Of a DNA stretch of 64,000 nucleotides, positions 26,838 through 36,194 are shown piece after piece (the stretch's first letter is position 1; each line of letters begins with the position of its first letter). Where the stretch lies: NCBI GenBank assembly GCA_947452995.1, contig CANGEV010000001.1, positions 310,001 to 374,000 on the forward strand. Reading direction: 5' to 3'. The notes under the pieces were generated by a model, which worked only from the letters and a program-made list of their open reading frames with translations, searched no databases and was not told the DNA's origin. Made by a program: the position numbers and the translations under genes. The DNA is from Chitinophagales bacterium (GTDB lineage: Bacteria; Bacteroidota; Bacteroidia; Chitinophagales; CAIODY01).

Positions 26838-28781
26838 TTAAAGACGTTCCTTGATCTCGTGTTGTAATGAAGGTATCAATTCGGAAACTGCCATAGCACC
26901 TAAATCACCTTTACCTTTACGACGAACCGAAACTTTATCTTCATTCATTTCCTTTTCGCCAACAATAAGCATGTAAGGAATACGTTTTAATTCTGCATCG
27001 CGTATTTTTTTGCCAATTTTTTCATGACTAGCATCTAAATGCGCACGAACACCTGCAGCTTTTAACTGCGCGCGAACGGATTCAGCATAGTCATTAAACT
27101 TATCACTAATCGGCAATACAATCGCTTGTTGCGGAGATACCCATAATGGGAAATTCCCTGCATAATGTTCAATCAAGAATCCAATAAAACGTTCGTGTGT
27201 ACCTAACGGCGCACGATGTATAATCAATGGCGTATCGGTTCCATTATCTGAAGTTGTAAAATGCAAATCAAAACGATTTCCTTGCGCAAAATCAACTTGG
27301 TTGGTTGCTAAGGTAAATTCACGTCCGATTGCACTATAGATTTGCACGTCGATTTTAGGACCATAAAAGGCAGCTTCATCTGGAACCTCTACAAAAGGAA
27401 TTCCTGATTCAACCAATGCTTCACGCACCATATTTTCCGTCATTTCCCACAGCGCTGGTTCGTTGATATATTTCTGACCTAATTTACTTGGATCGTGTTT
27501 AGAGAAGCGCATTACAAATTTTTCGACACCGAAAATTTTGAAATACTTCATGTACATTTCATTCACAGCACGGAACTCTTGAGCGAACTGTTCTTTCGTG
27601 CAATAAATATGTGCATCATTCATATGTAAGCAGCGTACACGCATCAAGCCAAACAACTCACCACTTTGCTCATAACGATAACAAGTCCCATATTCAGCCA
27701 AACGAATTGGCAGATCACGATACGATTTAGGTTCTGCACCAAAAATCTTATGATGGTGCGGACAGTTCATCGCCTTTAAATAATATTTCTCCCCATCCAA
27801 TTCCATTGGAGGATACATCGATTCTGCGTAATACGGTAAATGACCGCTTCGCAAATAAAGACTTTCTTTGGCGATATGCGGCGTAACGACACGCTGGTAG
27901 CCAGCCGCATCTTCTGTTTCTTTAGCTAACTTCTCCAGCTCTTCAATCATAATTGCGCCATTCGGCATCCATAATGGCAAACCTCCACCCACTTCATCTT
28001 CAAATGTGAAGATGCTTAATTCTTTTCCTATTTTACGGTGATCGCGCTTTTTAGCTTCTTCCACCATGAACAAGTACTCTTGTAACTCTTTTTCATTCGG
28101 GAAGGTAATACCATAAATACGAGTTAATTGCGGATTCTTCTCATTCCCTCTCCAATACGCCCCTGCAATTGATGTTAATTTGAGTGCTTTTACAAAGCCC
28201 GTATTCGGCAAGTGAACCCCACGACACAAATCAGTGAAATTACCTTGTGAGTAGAAGGTAATATCTCCATCTTTTAAATCTTGTAAAAGTTCTAATTTAT
28301 ATGGATCATTTTTCTCTGTGAAATAGGCAATCGCATCTGCTTTAGCCACTTCTTTTCGAAGATACGGATTTGACTGTTTAGCCAATTCAGCCATTTTAAG
28401 CTCAATACGTGCTAAATCTTCTTCCGTCAGTTTGTGACCGCCTAAGTCGATATCATAATAAAAACCATGATCAATAGACGGACCAATACCAAACTTTGGG
28501 TTCTCGAAAAGAGATTCAATCGCTTCCGCCATTAAGTGGGCAGAAGAGTGCCAAAAAACAGAATTAGCTTCTTTATCAAGACGGTCGTCATTATTTTTCC
28601 ATTTCAACAATTGAATACTAGCATCTGTTGGAATAGGCGTATCCATATCTGTTAGTACACCATTCACTTTTGCCACCAAACATTGTTCAGCGAGTTTAGG
28701 ACTAATCGACTTGGCGATATCCATTGCGGAGGCGCCATTTTCAAACTCCTTAATGTTTCCGTCAGGGAATGTAATTTTCAT
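26838..28781 (-). CDS. thrS: Threonyl-tRNA synthetase
   Basis: 647 residues from the ATG at 28781 (an in-frame TTG at 28796 is rejected because MKITFPDGN is the family's normal start). Domains in order: TGS (1-60), second-additional/editing domain (to about 235), class II catalytic core with the zinc-binding MNCPHHH, and anticodon-binding domain to LQHEIKERL. It charges tRNA-Thr. A -7 box TATTTTTG lies at 28808-28815. Confidence 0.98.
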   Translation of the reverse strand: MKITFPDGNIKEFENGASAMDIAKSISPKLAEQCLVAKVNGVLTDMDTPIPTDASIQLLKWKNNDDRLDKEANSVFWHSSAHLMAEAIESLFENPKFGIGPSIDHGFYYDIDLGGHKLTEEDLARIELKMAELAKQSNPYLRKEVAKADAIAYFTEKNDPYKLELLQDLKDGDITFYSQGNFTDLCRGVHLPNTGFVKALKLTSIAGAYWRGNEKNPQLTRIYGITFPNEKELQEYLFMVEEAKKRDHRKIGKELSIFTFEDEVGGGLPLWMPNGAIMIEELEKLAKETEDAAGYQRVVTPHIAKESLYLRSGHLPYYAESMYPPMELDGEKYYLKAMNCPHHHKIFGAEPKSYRDLPIRLAEYGTCYRYEQSGELFGLMRVRCLHMNDAHIYCTKEQFAQEFRAVNEMYMKYFKIFGVEKFVMRFSKHDPSKLGQKYINEPALWEMTENMVREALVESGIPFVEVPDEAAFYGPKIDVQIYSAIGREFTLATNQVDFAQGNRFDLHFTTSDNGTDTPLIIHRAPLGTHERFIGFLIEHYAGNFPLWVSPQQAIVLPISDKFNDYAESVRAQLKAAGVRAHLDASHEKIGKKIRDAELKRIPYMLIVGEKEMNEDKVSVRRKGKGDLGAMAVSELIPSLQHEIKERL

Positions 28782-28807
28782 CTTCGTTAGGGTCAAATTT
28801 CAAACCT

Positions 28808-28815
28808 CAAAAATA
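28808..28815 (-). promoter_or_regulatory. -7 box of thrS
   Basis: TATTTTTG on the minus strand, a perfect TAnnTTTG, 26 bases before the thrS ATG. No T-box or other leader structure is seen; the leader is too short for one. Confidence 0.45.
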
Positions 28816-28850
28816 ACGATTTGTTTTGACTTTACGCAGTGAAAAAGACC

Positions 28851-29810
28851 TTAGTGTTGTTTGTCGAAAAAGGGAACAGGAACGGGTGCTGTTTGATAGG
28901 GATCAGCGGGTATATCAGACAAATATTCCCAATGATCTTTATCCCATTTAAAGCCTTCATAAGTTCCGTCAGGATATTGATCATATCCTCGCTGACGACC
29001 CGGCATATTAGGTTTACCATCCAAAACTGCTCTAGTTACAAGATGATCGAACATGACACGATTATTTTCCGCATCGTAGTTTAGGCTAACGGCTGCCGAA
29101 CAATTATAGGGTAATACAAAGCGCTTGCGCCACACCATTGTACTATCAAAATTTCTACAATGTATCATTGCTTTCTCTCCAAATAAAGGCTGCTGATTTT
29201 CATCGAAGCGCATCATATCTATCATTTTTCGACATTCCAATGGATTTACTGCTTTCCATCCAAACATCGTGTAATAGGTAATTTTGCCTACTTTAAGCGG
29301 AACAATCTTATAAATAATATTACCATACCATGTCTTAGCAGAACAGGTTGTATCCTCGTATTTACGAATGGCTGGGGTATAGTCTATAAGTGGAATAAGA
29401 TTCAAACTTTTTTCATCGTGCATTTGAATGGCACCATAATAACGAGAAGCGCCATTTTCAAATTGAATTGCCATTGTAAAGGTGCGAAATTTATCATCTG
29501 GCGACTCTGTGATTGATACCGTGCGTAATGAGTCAAAAGGATATAAATAGGATTGCGGGATACGAAGCGCCATCACTAATTTTTTAATATATAGAAAGGC
29601 GGCCTTTTGGCGACGAGCATCTGTTTCGGCAGATAAAAGTGAATCGCCCATACGTTTTAGCGTATCCTCGTAGCTTTGAAGTCGAACCAAATTATTAGGT
29701 TTTATTTTCGCTAAGGCACTTTCTTTTGACGGTGGAGTTCCTTGAGCGAAGAGTCCATTAGCAGAAGCCAATAAAAGCAAAGAAAGTAGAATAACATTCA
29801 CATTTTTCAT
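28851..29810 (-). CDS. Exported protein of unknown function
   Basis: 319 residues from the ATG at 29810 (a GTG two codons earlier is possible). Signal peptide 1-23 (ending GLFAQ), then a helical stretch (ESALAKIKP to LYIKKLVMALRI) and a beta-rich body with GWKAVNP, a few cysteines and a C-terminus rich in Pro and aromatic residues. No catalytic motif is recognised. Similar proteins exist only as hypotheticals as far as I can tell. It is a single gene between thrS and rpoD. Confidence 0.75.
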   Translation of the reverse strand: MKNVNVILLSLLLLASANGLFAQGTPPSKESALAKIKPNNLVRLQSYEDTLKRMGDSLLSAETDARRQKAAFLYIKKLVMALRIPQSYLYPFDSLRTVSITESPDDKFRTFTMAIQFENGASRYYGAIQMHDEKSLNLIPLIDYTPAIRKYEDTTCSAKTWYGNIIYKIVPLKVGKITYYTMFGWKAVNPLECRKMIDMMRFDENQQPLFGEKAMIHCRNFDSTMVWRKRFVLPYNCSAAVSLNYDAENNRVMFDHLVTRAVLDGKPNMPGRQRGYDQYPDGTYEGFKWDKDHWEYLSDIPADPYQTAPVPVPFFDKQH

Positions 29811-29916
29811 GTCCACAAAATAAGGGCATTTTATTAAATGTTAATTTAAATATTTAGTGAAACAAAAGGTTAGGTGCTGCGTAAAAATGCTGTATAACCT
29901 TTAAAATTAGCAGCAT

Positions 29917-30783
29917 ATGAGACAGTTAAAAATTGCCACATTAATTACGCAGCGAGATAGTGAGAGCATTGACAAATATTTGCATGAAATCGGCAAAATA
30001 TCTATGCTCACGGCAGATGAAGAAGTCACACTCGCGCGCGCCATTCGCAGCGGCGACCAAAAAGCCTTAAGACGCCTCGTAGAGGCTAATTTAAGGTTCG
30101 TCGTTTCCGTTTCAAAACAATATCAACATCAAGGAATGAATCTTTCGGATTTAATTAATGAAGGTAACATTGGATTGATTAAAGCCGCCTCACGTTTTGA
30201 TGAAACGAAAGGATTCAAATTCATCTCCTATGCAGTGTGGTGGATACGTCAGTCTATTTTAAGTGCCATTCAGGAACAAGGCCGATTGATACGTATGCCC
30301 CAGCACAAAGGTGGCCACTATAGTAAGGTTCAAAAAGCCATTATTTCGCTTTCGCAAAGTGAAGAACGTGAGCCCACGGCCGATGAAATTGCCTCTGTCA
30401 CGCATTTAAGTCTGAAAGAAGTAGATCTTTTTATTAATGAAGGATTGAAACGTCCAATAAGTATGGACAGCCCTTTACAGGAAGGCGATGATTTATGCGT
30501 TGGAGATTCTATTTCTGAAACAACCTTTGGAAGACCGGATAAGGAGCTAATAGAATCATCCGCAAAGACTGATCTTTTGCAATGGTTGCAAATCTTACCA
30601 GAGCGCGATGCTATTATTGTAAAGCAATTTTTCGGTATCGAAGGACCTGCAAAATCGTTGGAAGAAATAGCAATGAGTATGTCACTTACAAGAGAACGCG
30701 TAAGACAATTAAAAGAGAAAGCATTGAAAAAAATGCGCAGATGCAGTTTTGCTAAGCAATACCAGTATCACTTAGCTAGTTAA
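29917..30783 (+). CDS. rpoD: RNA polymerase primary sigma factor (RpoD/SigA)
   Basis: 288 residues, the short sigma-70 typical of Bacteroidota that lacks region 1.1. Region 1.2 is at 18-45 (DKYLHEIGKISMLTADEE). Region 2 is at about 55-125 with NLRFVVSVSKQYQ, GLIKAASRFD and the -10-binding FISYAVWWIRQSI. Region 3 comes next, and region 4 with the helix-turn-helix SLTRERVRQLKEKALKK (near 250-270) is at the end. It directs polymerase to promoters of the TTTG/TAnnTTTG kind noted throughout this window. The 3' end overlaps the convergent methyltransferase gene by 8 bases. Confidence 0.97.
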   Translation: MRQLKIATLITQRDSESIDKYLHEIGKISMLTADEEVTLARAIRSGDQKALRRLVEANLRFVVSVSKQYQHQGMNLSDLINEGNIGLIKAASRFDETKGFKFISYAVWWIRQSILSAIQEQGRLIRMPQHKGGHYSKVQKAIISLSQSEEREPTADEIASVTHLSLKEVDLFINEGLKRPISMDSPLQEGDDLCVGDSISETTFGRPDKELIESSAKTDLLQWLQILPERDAIIVKQFFGIEGPAKSLEEIAMSMSLTRERVRQLKEKALKKMRRCSFAKQYQYHLAS

Positions 30784-31522
30784 TTGCTTGCGTAACAGCA
30801 TTCATTAAAATTGCAGCGGCTACAGCGACGTTTAAGGACTCCACTTTGGAGTCCTTTGCTTTTTCAATAGTTATTCCATTACTAACTAAGCGAAGTATTT
30901 CCGGACGGATTCCATTCCCCTCATTCCCCAATACTAGAATTCCTTCTTTTGAAAACGTGGTTTTTCGAAGCGGCTTACCATCTAGTACGGCAGCATAGAT
31001 TTCTAACTTTTGCAGGGATAAGTAGTTCGCTAGGTCTGTATAGTGTATAGGCATTGTAGCAAAGGCACCCATCGACCCTTGAATCACCTTAGGATTGTAT
31101 AACTCAACAGTATCTAAAGAACAAACTATTTGAGAAAAGCCAAACCAGGCTGCACTTCGAATAAGCGTCCCCATATTACCAGGATCCTGCACACCATCCA
31201 AGACCAAAGTCCATCCTTTTGGCGATGTACTTTTATTGGTTTTCATTCTTACAACTGCCAAAGCATCTTGTGGTGTTTGCAATCCACTAAGGCGCTCCAT
31301 TTCCATATCAGAAACGATTTGAATACAATGCTGATATTTTGCAATTAAAGATTTATGAGCAGGAGCAAATGATTCCTTCACATATAAAGCTTCAAATTCC
31401 CAATCAGAATCTCCCAATTCAGCAACTAATTTATTACCTTCGGCAACGAAGCATTGGTATTTCTGCCTTGCTTTTTTTTGTTGCAAAGACTGAACATAGG
31501 TGATCACATTTTTACTAATCAT
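30776..31522 (-). CDS. SpoU/TrmH-family RNA methyltransferase
   Basis: 248 residues. It has an N-terminal substrate-binding region and a C-terminal SPOUT domain with the three family motifs: NMGTLIRSAAWFG, LVLGNEGNGI and SLNVAVAAAILM. It adds a 2'-O-methyl group to rRNA or tRNA using SAM. Which RNA is not clear; RlmB-like 23S modification is most common for this subfamily. Its start is only 3 bases away from the divergent GTG of the next gene, and its end overlaps rpoD. Confidence 0.9.
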   Translation of the reverse strand: MISKNVITYVQSLQQKKARQKYQCFVAEGNKLVAELGDSDWEFEALYVKESFAPAHKSLIAKYQHCIQIVSDMEMERLSGLQTPQDALAVVRMKTNKSTSPKGWTLVLDGVQDPGNMGTLIRSAAWFGFSQIVCSLDTVELYNPKVIQGSMGAFATMPIHYTDLANYLSLQKLEIYAAVLDGKPLRKTTFSKEGILVLGNEGNGIRPEILRLVSNGITIEKAKDSKVESLNVAVAAAILMNAVTQAIN

Positions 31523-31525
31523 AGC

Positions 31526-33904
31526 GTGAAGTTAAGAGATATTCTTGGGATGCTACTTTTTCTACTACTTTTCAGTTGTAGTGGTACGATTCATTTACAG
31601 CCCGGACAATGGTTGATGAATAAAAATACGATTGAAATAAAATCGCAATTAACCTTAAAATCAAAGAACATCAATGCTGACGAACTGTTGGCGATAGCAC
31701 AACCCGCTGAAAACAAAGAACTATTTTCGTTCTTACATCATGGCTTGAAAAAAGGTATCGCAATTCGTCCAACACTTGTAATCTACGACCTTCTTTCGGG
31801 AGGAAGAGCAACGCCTTTAAAATGGTGGATTCAACAGAAAATTGGAGAGCCCTATCATTTATTCGACAGCACGCAAGTAAGGAAATCTGCCAATAAAATG
31901 CATGGTTACCTTTTTAATAAAGGTTATTTTGACGCCAATGTCAACTATAAAATAGAACGCAAAAAACATCACAAAATTGAGGTCACTTATATCGTAAACC
32001 CAAAAACACTTTATTATATCAATGAGTTGACTTGGATTGCCGAAAACGACACCATTCAACAACTGCTAAATGCCAAACAGAAGGAAAGCTTATTGAAATT
32101 AAAAGACCCCTACGATGACAATTTCATTAAGGCGGAAAGAGAGCGTATTGAACTCGTGCTACGCGATCAAGGCTACTATGATTTTAGTCAAGAGTATGTT
32201 TATTTTATAGTAGATACAGGCTTAACGAATAATAAGAAGAATTTTGAGCTTATTAATAACGTACTTACGGAGGATAAACATCCGCTCGCGATACAAATCA
32301 TTGTCAAAAATCCAAGCAAATCCTTTCACATACCCTACATTATAGGATCGGTTCATATTTACCCAAAGCATTCAGTTTTTGATAGTTTAAACAATTATCT
32401 CGCAACAGATACCTTACACTATCAAGGTTATGTTTTTAATCCAAAGCATTTTAACTGGAAACCAAAAACGATAACAGACAAAATCTATATCGACCCAGGT
32501 AAATTATATTCACTGACGAATCATCAGTTGACGGTTAGTCAGCTTTCTGCTTTAGGACAGTTCAAACGGACTGATTTACTTTTCGCGAGGCGAGATTCTA
32601 ATATTGGGATTTTAGATGCTGCAATATTTCTAGTGCCTAGAGAACGAAGAGATATTGGATATGAATTGGAGATAAGTACGAATACCGACTTTGTTGGGAG
32701 TGGCGTAAATATTATTTATCACAATTATAATTTATTCCAAAGAGCAGACATTTTGAGTATAACGCTGAAAGGAGCTTTAGAATCGCCGTTTGAGAACGCA
32801 AACAATCAATTAAGAACATTAGACGGAGGTTTGCAAATAAGCGAAGTGTTTCCACAGTTTTTAGTCCCTTTCAAGTTAAAACATATTCATAAGAACCAAA
32901 CACCGAAATCGCGCATAACAGGAAATTACAACTATCTAAAGCGATTAAATTATTATACGCAACATCAAACGAGTTTTAGTTTTGGATATGAATGGAACGA
33001 AACAAAACAGAAGCGTCATTTTTTGAACCCGTTAACGTTGAATTATACACAATATTTCGAACCTAGCAATGAATTCGAGTCGTTGCTAGCGCAGAATCCA
33101 TTACTAAAATCAAGTTTCCAAAGCAGATTGATTCCTGGGATGAATTATGTATACCAATATAATAATCAAAAGAGTGGCCGTCCGTACACCAACTTCTACT
33201 CCCTCAAAACATTGGTTGAAGCCGCTGGTAATAGTATTTTTGGAGTGAACCAACTTTTAAACACTTGGAAAGGAACACCAGATCAGCCGTTAAAATTTGC
33301 AGGAATTAATTATTCACAATATTTGAAAGCAGATTTCGACAATAAATACACCTTTTATTTTTCGAAGCATCATTATTTAGTCGCGAGAATGGAAGCAGGC
33401 GCTGCATATGCATACGGATATACGAACGTACTACCCTTCATCAAGCAATTCTATAGTGGTGGTCCTAACGGACTACGTGGTTGGAGAGTGCGTTCTATCG
33501 GACCAGGAGGATGGTTTGATAGCACAGCCAATACACTTACTTTAAATCAAACCGGAGATGTTAAATTGGAAGGTAATTTAGAGTATCGTTTTGATATTTG
33601 GGGTTATATTAAAGGGGCGCTTTTTGTGGATGCGGGTAATATTTGGTTGATTCGAAAGGATTCCCTACGACCAAATGCAAACTTCGAATTCAATACATTC
33701 TACAACCAATTAGCCGTTGCAGGAGGCTTTGGTTTGCGTTCGGATTTTGATTATTTCGTAATTCGATTTGATATCGGCGTACCAATTGTTTCTCCTTATG
33801 CTCCTATAGGAAATAAATATCTAGGCGGGCATATACAACCAATGAATGCAGATTGGCGAAAAAGTGCTTTGAAATACAATTTGGCTATTGGTTATCCATT
33901 TTAG
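31526..33904 (+). CDS. BamA/TamA-family outer-membrane protein
   Basis: 792 residues from the GTG at 31526, chosen because VKLRDILGMLLFLLLFSCSG then forms a lipoprotein-type signal with a basic start; the ATG at 31550 gives a poor one. The N-terminal half is periplasmic with POTRA-like stretches (KMHGYLFNKGYFDANVNYKIE near 120). The C-terminal half is a 16-strand-type barrel of the Omp85 family with GGPNGLRGW and FDIGVPI. It inserts or translocates envelope proteins. It is shorter and more diverged than standard BamA, so TamA-like is favoured. First gene of a four-gene run. Confidence 0.88.
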   Translation: MKLRDILGMLLFLLLFSCSGTIHLQPGQWLMNKNTIEIKSQLTLKSKNINADELLAIAQPAENKELFSFLHHGLKKGIAIRPTLVIYDLLSGGRATPLKWWIQQKIGEPYHLFDSTQVRKSANKMHGYLFNKGYFDANVNYKIERKKHHKIEVTYIVNPKTLYYINELTWIAENDTIQQLLNAKQKESLLKLKDPYDDNFIKAERERIELVLRDQGYYDFSQEYVYFIVDTGLTNNKKNFELINNVLTEDKHPLAIQIIVKNPSKSFHIPYIIGSVHIYPKHSVFDSLNNYLATDTLHYQGYVFNPKHFNWKPKTITDKIYIDPGKLYSLTNHQLTVSQLSALGQFKRTDLLFARRDSNIGILDAAIFLVPRERRDIGYELEISTNTDFVGSGVNIIYHNYNLFQRADILSITLKGALESPFENANNQLRTLDGGLQISEVFPQFLVPFKLKHIHKNQTPKSRITGNYNYLKRLNYYTQHQTSFSFGYEWNETKQKRHFLNPLTLNYTQYFEPSNEFESLLAQNPLLKSSFQSRLIPGMNYVYQYNNQKSGRPYTNFYSLKTLVEAAGNSIFGVNQLLNTWKGTPDQPLKFAGINYSQYLKADFDNKYTFYFSKHHYLVARMEAGAAYAYGYTNVLPFIKQFYSGGPNGLRGWRVRSIGPGGWFDSTANTLTLNQTGDVKLEGNLEYRFDIWGYIKGALFVDAGNIWLIRKDSLRPNANFEFNTFYNQLAVAGGFGLRSDFDYFVIRFDIGVPIVSPYAPIGNKYLGGHIQPMNADWRKSALKYNLAIGYPF

Positions 33905-33922
33905 AATTGTTCTTTATTTAAC

Positions 33923-33953
33923 TTGTTTAGGCTGCTTTTTTTTTGCAATTTTG
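33923..33953 (+). promoter_or_regulatory. Putative promoter of the PorV-like gene
   Basis: TTG (33923-33925), 20 bases, CAATTTTG (33946-33953), one mismatch from TAnnTTTG. The -7 box ends 6 bases before the ATG at 33960, so the transcript would be nearly leaderless. Read-through from the upstream gene is also likely. Confidence 0.4.
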
Positions 33954-33959
33954 AGGAAT

Positions 33960-34952
33960 ATGCGTTGGTTAATAATATTCTTTAGCTTGTTAACATGGCA
34001 AGCGAATGCACAAATACTTCCTAAATACGGAGATAGCCGTACTGGGTCTACGGGTTTCCAATTCCTGAAAATCAATCCAGATGCACGTTCGACAGGAATG
34101 GCAGAAAGTAATTCTGCTACGGTAGACGACCTTTCTTCGATGTTATTTAATCCTGCAGGACTAAGTCAAATAGACACTTCTTCCATTCACATTGCAGGGG
34201 GTATGACGCAATACATGGCTGGCAGTTCCTTAAAGCATTGCTTAATTGGAAAGAAAATCAATTATGGAACAAGTGTAGGCGTTCAAGTAATACAGTTTGG
34301 AAGTGGAGAAATGCCTGTTACAACTGAATTCATGCCAAGTGGAACTGGTCAGACATTCCGTTTCAATGATCTTTGCGTGGGAGTGAGCTTAGCCAAAATA
34401 TTAACTGATAACTTTTCATTTGGGGTCAGTTTGAAATACTTGAACGAACGAACTGCAGGTATTATAAACCAAAACATGGTTGCAGATTTCGGCTTTCAAT
34501 ACAATGTTGGAAAAGGGCATACACGCTTTGCGGTAGCTATAAGTAATTTCGGGGCAGGCAGCAAACCCGATGGCAACTTTAGCCAACTTACGCTCTTAGG
34601 TCAATCAGCGCAAAGTTCTTTCGAAGCTGTGGCAGTTCCTGCAATTTTTAGATTAAGTATTTCGAAAGATATACTATTTGGTAAGGAGCACGCTTTAACC
34701 GTGAATGGCCAATTGAATCATCCTACCGACAACAATGAGACATTAGCATTTGGGGCAGAGTATTCATGGCGTAAAACCTTGTATGCACGAACTGGTTACA
34801 CTTTTGGCATGGATGAAAAGGGCTTTCCATGCGCAGGTTTAGGCTATACCTTACCAAAACGTTGGGGAGGCTTTCAAGTAAATTATTCATTCATCACTAA
34901 ACCATTGGCGGGGCCGATACACCGTTTAGGATTCAGTTTCAATATTCGTTAA
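33960..34952 (+). CDS. PorV/PorQ-family outer-membrane protein
   Basis: 330 residues from the ATG at 33960; the reading frame goes 72 bases further up, but MRWLIIFFSLLTWQANAQ is the clear signal peptide. The mature part shows the UPF0164/PorV pattern: FQFLKINPDARSTGMAESNSATVDDLSSMLFNPAGLS, then a beta-barrel ending LGFSFNIR. PorV works as a shuttle in type IX secretion, and PorQ relatives are FadL-like barrels. No other type IX gene lies in the window, so the exact role is open. Confidence 0.88.
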   Translation: MRWLIIFFSLLTWQANAQILPKYGDSRTGSTGFQFLKINPDARSTGMAESNSATVDDLSSMLFNPAGLSQIDTSSIHIAGGMTQYMAGSSLKHCLIGKKINYGTSVGVQVIQFGSGEMPVTTEFMPSGTGQTFRFNDLCVGVSLAKILTDNFSFGVSLKYLNERTAGIINQNMVADFGFQYNVGKGHTRFAVAISNFGAGSKPDGNFSQLTLLGQSAQSSFEAVAVPAIFRLSISKDILFGKEHALTVNGQLNHPTDNNETLAFGAEYSWRKTLYARTGYTFGMDEKGFPCAGLGYTLPKRWGGFQVNYSFITKPLAGPIHRLGFSFNIR

Positions 34953-34959
34953 TTTTTGT

Positions 34960-36183
34960 ATGAAAAATAATCGTATTTTAATATTTATCGTTTGCTTACT
35001 ACCTATCGTGAGTTCGTGTAATTTCCTCTTTGGTAGTAAGAAGGATAAGCAAGTAGATGATATTTTTAAACAAGGTAAAATCGATCCACATTTAGTAAAT
35101 AATCAAGTTGGATATGTCCCGATTCAACCTATATGGAATGGATTTTCATCTCCAACAGATGTATATGTTGGATTTGACGAAATGGTATATGTCACGGATG
35201 CGAATGGTTTACACATCTTGGATCAGAAAGGACAGGAGCATCGTTTAATTCCTATTTCAGAACCTAGTGATGTCGTGCAAGACCGCAGTTTACGCACTTA
35301 TGTTTGTGGACGTATTCGCAAAGACATTACAGGAGATGGTATTCCTGAAAACTTAGCGGCTGTATATATTATTCAAAACAGTTCAAGTGCTAGTGGTCCA
35401 ATCTTCCTAGACACCTTGATTCATCCATTTTGTGATGCAACACGTAATACATCAACCTTCAGAGGGGCAAGCGACGAACAAGTCTATTTCACGGGCGTAG
35501 CGCCTCTTGCAGATAATCGTTATTATGTTGCCAGAAAAGGACCTACCAATAGTTTAACTTCTATTGCATTACCTGATAATGCTGTTATGATTTTTAATCA
35601 TTCTAATAATAATGTAGGATATGCAAACGGTCTGAATCCATTATACAGCAGTTTAAAATCGCTTTTGAGTGTAAGTGGCATTTGTACCGCTGTAGCCCCG
35701 CCACAGTCTTATGAGAACAGCAATAATAATTTCTTTGTTACACAACAAGATAACAAGGCAGAATACAAAGTGCTTTCGATTAAAGAAACGAATGATGTGG
35801 ACGCGGGAATCACTTATACCGAAGACGCGTTTTTTCTAAATCAAGACAAGAGCAAAGCCAATCATTTTTTATATGAAAGCTACCGATTCAAACAGCCTAG
35901 TGATGTTTATAAATCACCGGACGCCTTAGGATATATTTTTGTCGTAGACGAAGGCAATGACTCCTTATATCAATTTTCTAGTAAAGGATATGAAGGGGTG
36001 AATCCTCCAGCTAACAGCACAGAGACTAAGCAAATCATCGCATCTTTCGGAGGTAGCGGAAATGGTCCATTCCAATTCAACTCCCCGAGTGGTGTATGTT
36101 ATTTCAGAAATGTAGTTTACGTTGCAGATAAAGGCAACAATAGAATTTGCAGATTTAAGTTGAGCACTGATTTAGAGCGTTAA
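34960..36183 (+). CDS. NHL-repeat lipoprotein
   Basis: 407 residues. Signal with lipobox (LPIVSSC, acylated Cys at 20). The body has NHL/beta-propeller-like repeats, for example SSPTDVYVGFDEMVYVTDANGLHILDQKG near 68 and QFNSPSGVCYFRNVVYVADKGNNRICRF at the end. Such propellers usually bind proteins or sugars. It follows the PorV-like gene by 7 bases and precedes the M16 gene by 11, so it belongs to the same operon. Confidence 0.88.
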   Translation: MKNNRILIFIVCLLPIVSSCNFLFGSKKDKQVDDIFKQGKIDPHLVNNQVGYVPIQPIWNGFSSPTDVYVGFDEMVYVTDANGLHILDQKGQEHRLIPISEPSDVVQDRSLRTYVCGRIRKDITGDGIPENLAAVYIIQNSSSASGPIFLDTLIHPFCDATRNTSTFRGASDEQVYFTGVAPLADNRYYVARKGPTNSLTSIALPDNAVMIFNHSNNNVGYANGLNPLYSSLKSLLSVSGICTAVAPPQSYENSNNNFFVTQQDNKAEYKVLSIKETNDVDAGITYTEDAFFLNQDKSKANHFLYESYRFKQPSDVYKSPDALGYIFVVDEGNDSLYQFSSKGYEGVNPPANSTETKQIIASFGGSGNGPFQFNSPSGVCYFRNVVYVADKGNNRICRFKLSTDLER

Positions 36184-36194
36184 CCCCCCACCCC

